Assembly: GCA_031268065.1 (NCBI GenBank)
Contig: JAIRXX010000128.1
Location: forward strand, 1-7,792
Reading direction: 5' to 3'
Length of the DNA stretch: 7,792 bases
Origin: Propionibacteriaceae bacterium
GTDB lineage: Bacteria; Actinomycetota; Actinomycetes; Propionibacteriales; Propionibacteriaceae
Under the pieces are notes generated by a model, which saw only the letters and a program-made list of their open reading frames with translations, made no database searches and was not told the origin of the DNA. The position numbers were made by a program, and so were the translations under genes. Of the stretch, positions 5,108 through 7,792 are shown in pieces (position 1 is the stretch's first letter; each line of letters begins with the position of its first letter).

Positions 5108-6478
5108 ATGACCGCCAACGACGCCAACGCTGTCCTCACCGACGCCTGGCAGCAAGTCCTCTTGCTATCCGATTCAGCCACCAGGGGCTGGCTTAGCGCC
5201 ACCAAACCCATCGCAATGCACGATTCGCTGGTCATCTTGGCCGTTCCGAACGAATTCACCAGGGACCGGGTGGAGTCGCGGATTCGCAGCGAGTTGGAAT
5301 CCCTGCTGACCAGCCATTTCCAACGCCAGATCAGCCTGGCCACCACCATCGACCCCGGCCTGGAAGCCAGCCCGCAAATTCCGCCCGCCTCGCCGCAGTC
5401 CGCCCCAGAGGCGGTGGCAGGCTCGGCGGCCCCCTTGGACCCGAACGACCGGCTCAACCCGAAATACACTTTCGACGCCTTCGTCATCGGGGAGTCCAAC
5501 CGTTTCGCCCACGCCGCCGCCATCGCCGTCGCGGAAAATCCGGGGAAGTCCTACAACCCGCTGATGATCTACGGGGAATCCGGGCTGGGCAAGACGCACT
5601 TGCTGCACGCCATCGGCCATTACGTCCGCAGCTACTACTCGGATGTCCGGGTGAAGTACGTCTCCACCGAGGAATTCCTAAACGACTTCATCAACGCCAT
5701 CTCGGAGAACCGCACCGCCGAATTCCGGCGCACCTACCGCGACAATGTTGACGTGCTGCTGATGGACGACATCCAATTCCTGGAGCAGCGCATCCAGACC
5801 CAGGAAGAGTTCTTCCACACTTTCAACGCCCTGCACACCGCGCAGAAGCAGATAGTGCTCACCTCCGACCGCCCCCCGCGCTCGTTGGAGGCCCTGGAAC
5901 CCCGGCTGCGCTCCCGCTTCGAGTGGGGCCTGATGACCGACATCCAGCCGCCCAGCTTGGAGACGCGGATCGCCATCTTGCGCAAGAAAGCCGCCGCCGA
6001 ACGGCTCACCGCCGCTTCGGACGTCTTGGAATTCATCGCCAGCCGGATGACCACCAATATCCGCGAACTTGAGGGCGCGCTGATCAGGATCACCGCTTTC
6101 GCCACCTTGAACGGCAAGGAAGTCGATCTGGGGTTGGCCGAGGCGGTGCTCAAAGACCTGATCCCCGAGGGGGCCGACGTGCAAATCTCGGCGGCCTTGA
6201 TAATCGGCAAAGTGTCGGACTACTACAACGTCAGCGTGGACGACCTCTGCGGCCCGTCGCGGGCCAACAACGTTGTCACCGCACGGCAGATCGCAATGTA
6301 CCTGTGCCGGGAGCTGACTGACCTGTCGCTGCCCAAGATCGGCGAATTGTTCGGCGGCAAGGACCACACCACCGTCTTGCACGCGGTGCGGAAGATAAGC
6401 TCCCTGCTGCGCGAACAGCATTCGGTGTACAACCAGGTGACCGAGATAACCAACCGCATCAAGCGGGCCAGCGCTTAA
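5108..6478 (+). CDS. dnaA: chromosomal replication initiator protein DnaA
   Basis: 456 residues from the ATG at 5108; an in-frame GTG at 5060 lies inside the DnaA-box region and would add 16 unconserved residues, so ATG is preferred. Domain I is about 1-80 ([31 protein letters not shown]). Domain II is a short Pro/Ala linker, about 81-115. Domain III, the AAA+ ATPase, has Walker A GESGLGKT (156-163), Walker B LLMDD (217-221), sensor 1 LTSDRPP (251-257), the arginine-finger region [13 protein letters not shown] (263-275) and sensor 2 NIRELEGAL (317-325). Domain IV binds DnaA boxes through [20 protein letters not shown] (382-401) and the signature [12 protein letters not shown] (416-427). It unwinds oriC and loads the helicase. 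All key residues are present; the linker makes it shorter than many actinobacterial DnaA proteins. Confidence 0.98.
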   Translation: MTANDANAVLTDAWQQVLLLSDSATRGWLSATKPIAMHDSLVILAVPNEFTRDRVESRIRSELESLLTSHFQRQISLATTIDPGLEASPQIPPASPQSAPEAVAGSAAPLDPNDRLNPKYTFDAFVIGESNRFAHAAAIAVAENPGKSYNPLMIYGESGLGKTHLLHAIGHYVRSYYSDVRVKYVSTEEFLNDFINAISENRTAEFRRTYRDNVDVLLMDDIQFLEQRIQTQEEFFHTFNALHTAQKQIVLTSDRPPRSLEALEPRLRSRFEWGLMTDIQPPSLETRIAILRKKAAAERLTAASDVLEFIASRMTTNIRELEGALIRITAFATLNGKEVDLGLAEAVLKDLIPEGADVQISAALIIGKVSDYYNVSVDDLCGPSRANNVVTARQIAMYLCRELTDLSLPKIGELFGGKDHTTVLHAVRKISSLLREQHSVYNQVTEITNRIKRASA

Positions 6479-6495
6479 CGCCCGGCTGCTGGGCG
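6479..6495 (+). other. small hairpin directly after dnaA
   Basis: CGCCC (6479-6483) and GGGCG (6491-6495) form a five-bp stem around a seven-base loop immediately after the dnaA stop. No T-run follows. A second, wider pair, GGCGGG (6511-6516) with CCCGCC (6536-6541), lies nearby and encloses a nine-base direct repeat (CGAAGCCA at 6518 and 6527). These could slow transcription leaving dnaA but are weak as terminators. Confidence 0.3.
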
Positions 6496-6606
6496 CGGCC
6501 AGTCCATCCCGGCGGGGCGAAGCCAACGAAGCCAGCCCGCCAAATCCAAACTCCCCCGCCAACCCCCGCGATGCCAAATCCCGACGCGGCACTCGGTGTA
6601 CCCGGC

Positions 6607-6627
6607 TGTGGATAACCCTGTGGATAA
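6607..6627 (-). promoter_or_regulatory. tandem pair of consensus DnaA boxes (left arm)
   Basis: Two exact TGTGGATAA sites (complement TTATCCACA) start 12 bp apart at 6607 and 6619. Twelve bp is a little over one helical turn, so two DnaA molecules would bind nearly the same face. Confidence 0.9.
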
Positions 6628-6696
6628 CCCAAATCGGCTGTTGACCCGCCGTCTGCCGCTGGTGTCGGCCACAAATACTCCCCGTGTCATTCGCTG

Positions 6697-6717
6697 TTAT
6701 CCACAGCCTTGTCCACA
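6697..6717 (+). promoter_or_regulatory. tandem pair of DnaA boxes (right arm)
   Basis: TTATCCACA (6697-6705) and TTGTCCACA (6709-6717), again 12 bp apart. The second is a common actinobacterial variant of the consensus. The pair is the mirror image of the left pair. Confidence 0.9.
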
Positions 6718-6751
6718 GCCCGACACGCCCTGCGGCTACTTGCGTCCAACT

Positions 6752-6812
6752 TTTTCCACCGAATTAACAGCCGCTACTACTACTACGGATAATAACTATC
6801 TCTAACCTCTTT
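6752..6812 (+). other. candidate DNA unwinding element with DnaA-trio-like repeat
   Basis: A variant box TTTTCCACC (6752-6760) is followed after 13 bases by (CTA)4 at 6774-6785 and then an AT-rich run with ATAATAACTATC (6789-6800). Read 3' to 5' on the minus strand the repeat is GAT four times, the published DnaA-trio pattern bound by DnaA on single-stranded DNA. Placement next to a box and the AT-rich stretch matches that model; function is inferred. Confidence 0.6.
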
Positions 6813-6821
6813 CAAGCAGCC

Positions 6822-6830
6822 TCATCCACA
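6822..6830 (+). promoter_or_regulatory. DnaA box with one mismatch
   Basis: TCATCCACA differs from TTATCCACA only at position 2. It lies just right of the AT-rich stretch, in the same orientation as the right pair. Confidence 0.6.
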
Positions 6831-6868
6831 GTATCCCTAGTAAGGTAGCCACACACGGACGTTGGACG

Positions 6869-6911
6869 ATTGCCGCCGGCAATGCCAAAGGACCAGCACT
6901 ACAGCTATGAT
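6869..6911 (+). promoter_or_regulatory. dnaN leader: palindrome and possible promoter
   Basis: ATTGCCG (6869-6875) and CGGCAAT (6877-6883) form a perfect seven-bp inverted repeat around one base, extendable with TTGG (6862-6865) and CCAA (6885-6888) through a small asymmetric bulge. A -10-like TATGAT lies at 6906-6911, about 27 bases before the dnaN GTG, but no good -35 is at 16-18 bp. The -10 overlaps the weak DnaA site TGATTCACA (6908-6916). An operator or an mRNA hairpin is possible; neither is proven. Confidence 0.4.
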
Positions 6912-6937
6912 TCACAACAGGCCGAAGGGAGTCAACG

Positions 6938-7792
6938 GTGAAGATTCAACTAGAACGCGATGTCTTGGCAGAAGCTGTGCAATGGGCGGCGAGGAGCTTG
7001 CCCACCCGTCCCAGCGTGCCCATCCTGGCTGGATTGCGGGTGGTGGCCAAAGGCGACCAAGTGGTGATGTCCAGTTTCGACTTCGAGACATCGGCGCAGG
7101 TTACGGTGTCGGCCGAGGTGGAAGCCGAGGGCGAGGTGTTGGTTTCCGGAAAGCTGCTGGCCGACATAGCCCGGTCGCTGCCAGCCAGGCCGGTGGTGAT
7201 CAACACCGACGAGTCCGCCATGACGCTGACCTGCGGGAACGCCAAATTCACCTTGCAGACCTTGCCGGTGGAAGACTATCCGGCTCTTCCGGAAATGCCC
7301 GAAGCCACCGGCGTGATTGAATCTGCCGCCTTCGCTGAGGCGGTGGCCCAAGTGGTTGCCGCCGCTGGGAGGGACGAATTGCTCCCGGTCTTCACCGGGG
7401 TGCGGATCGAAATTTCCGCTGGCTCGCTGGCCCTGCTGGCCACAGACCGTTATCGGATGGCGCTGAAGGAATTGTCCTGGACGCCGAACACCGACGTTGA
7501 GACGGCGGCCCTCGTCCCAGCGCGGGTGCTGGACGCGGCGGCGAAATCGCTGGCCGCCAGCGAGCAGGTCACCATCAGCTTGGCCCAGCCTGGCACCGGC
7601 GGGGACGGGCTGATCGGTTTCGAGGGCAGCGGCCCGGCGGGCGTTAGGCAGATCACCACCAGGCTGCTGGACGGGGAATTCCCCAAACTGCGGCACATCA
7701 TGGACATCAAAGACACGGCGGCGGTGCGGGTGAGCACCACCGAATTGATGTCGGCGGTGAAGCGGGTCGGCTTGGTGGCGGAGCGGAATACC
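6938..7792 (+). CDS. dnaN: DNA polymerase III beta subunit (sliding clamp), 5' part
   Basis: The frame starts at GTG 6938 with the strong ribosome binding site AAGGGAG (6925-6931) six bases upstream, and stays open to the window end: 285 codons, against roughly 370-390 residues for the whole protein, so the last quarter or so is missing. The first residues MKIQLERDVLAEAVQWAARS open clamp domain 1, followed by LPTRPSVPILAGLRV, the classic 'RP..PIL.G' segment. Domain 1 ends near FTLQTLPVEDYPALPEMP, domain 2 contains LLATDRYRMAL, and the link to domain 3 carries DGEFPKL. The dimeric ring encircles DNA and tethers polymerase III. It follows the putative origin, and recF would be expected beyond the window. 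Confidence 0.97.
   Translation, partial: MKIQLERDVLAEAVQWAARSLPTRPSVPILAGLRVVAKGDQVVMSSFDFETSAQVTVSAEVEAEGEVLVSGKLLADIARSLPARPVVINTDESAMTLTCGNAKFTLQTLPVEDYPALPEMPEATGVIESAAFAEAVAQVVAAAGRDELLPVFTGVRIEISAGSLALLATDRYRMALKELSWTPNTDVETAALVPARVLDAAAKSLAASEQVTISLAQPGTGGDGLIGFEGSGPAGVRQITTRLLDGEFPKLRHIMDIKDTAAVRVSTTELMSAVKRVGLVAERNT

Larger units (their letters stand above)
6479..6937. other. oriC: putative chromosomal origin of replication (oriC)
   Basis: 459 gene-free bases between dnaA and dnaN, the usual origin site in actinobacteria. From left to right: a GC-rich stretch with small hairpins (6479-6545); two consensus DnaA boxes facing left (6607-6615, 6619-6627); a 69-bp spacer without boxes; two boxes facing right (6697-6705 consensus, 6709-6717 TTGTCCACA); a variant box TTTTCCACC (6752-6760); (CTA)4 and an AT-rich stretch (6774-6812); a one-mismatch box TCATCCACA (6822-6830); a GC-rich hairpin (6869-6883); and TGATTCACA (6908-6916), one mismatch from TTATNCACA, just before the dnaN ribosome binding site. 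The combination of clustered boxes and an AT-rich stretch beside dnaA and dnaN is strong evidence for oriC. Confidence 0.9.

Noticed and set aside
4858..5523. Minus-strand frame across the dnaA start and control region
   Set aside because: It runs through the DnaA box and the dnaA N-terminus in antisense and shows no family signature.
5678..6592. Minus-strand frame of 304 codons opposite dnaA
   Set aside because: It is antisense to the conserved AAA+ and DNA-binding domains of dnaA, with no recognisable motif; a GC-rich third-position shadow.
6862..7320. Plus-strand frame overlapping the dnaN start
   Set aside because: Out of frame with dnaN, whose GTG start, ribosome binding site and clamp motifs are clear.

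Overview
The window is the chromosomal replication-origin neighbourhood of a GC-rich actinobacterium. Reading the minus strand from the middle leftwards, the order is rpmH, rnpA, yidD, yidC, jag/khpB, rsmG; dnaA and dnaN run the other way on the plus strand. Five genes start with GTG (MarR gene, yidD, rnpA, rpmH, dnaN), and the protein sequences look actinobacterial (KhpB without a Jag-N domain, YidC with a long basic tail). The family or genus cannot be fixed from what is visible.

Layout. 1-437: the tail of an unrecognised gene and an overlapping small ORF in another frame, possibly one broken gene. 438-1421: a two-gene plus-strand unit, a SRPBCC (START-like) protein followed by a MarR regulator, preceded by a strong dyad operator over the promoter and a good ribosome binding site. 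1422-1511: the convergent gap. 1512-4758: the minus-strand rpmH-rnpA-yidD-yidC-jag-rsmG run, tightly packed (11 bp, 0 bp, 4-bp overlap, 22 bp, 101 bp). 4759-5107: the divergent rpmH/dnaA control region with one perfect DnaA box next to dnaA. 5108-6478: dnaA. 6479-6937: a gene-free 459 bp region that looks like oriC. 6938-7792: the first 285 codons of dnaN, cut by the window end.

How it works together. DnaA binds boxes in 6479-6937 and opens the AT-rich stretch; DnaN is the clamp loaded there. The box upstream of dnaA suggests autoregulation. The leftward genes supply ribosomal protein L34, the RNase P protein, the YidC/YidD membrane insertion pair, the RNA-binding KhpB and a 16S rRNA methyltransferase.

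Most notable points: four DnaA boxes placed with exact mirror symmetry about position 6662; a (CTA)4 DnaA-trio-like run at the edge of the AT-rich stretch; a MarR/SRPBCC cassette where parA-parB usually follow rsmG in actinobacteria; and two recent-looking tandem duplications, 17 bp at the SRPBCC/MarR junction and 21 bp in the yidD tail. No mobile element, CRISPR array or RNA gene is visible.
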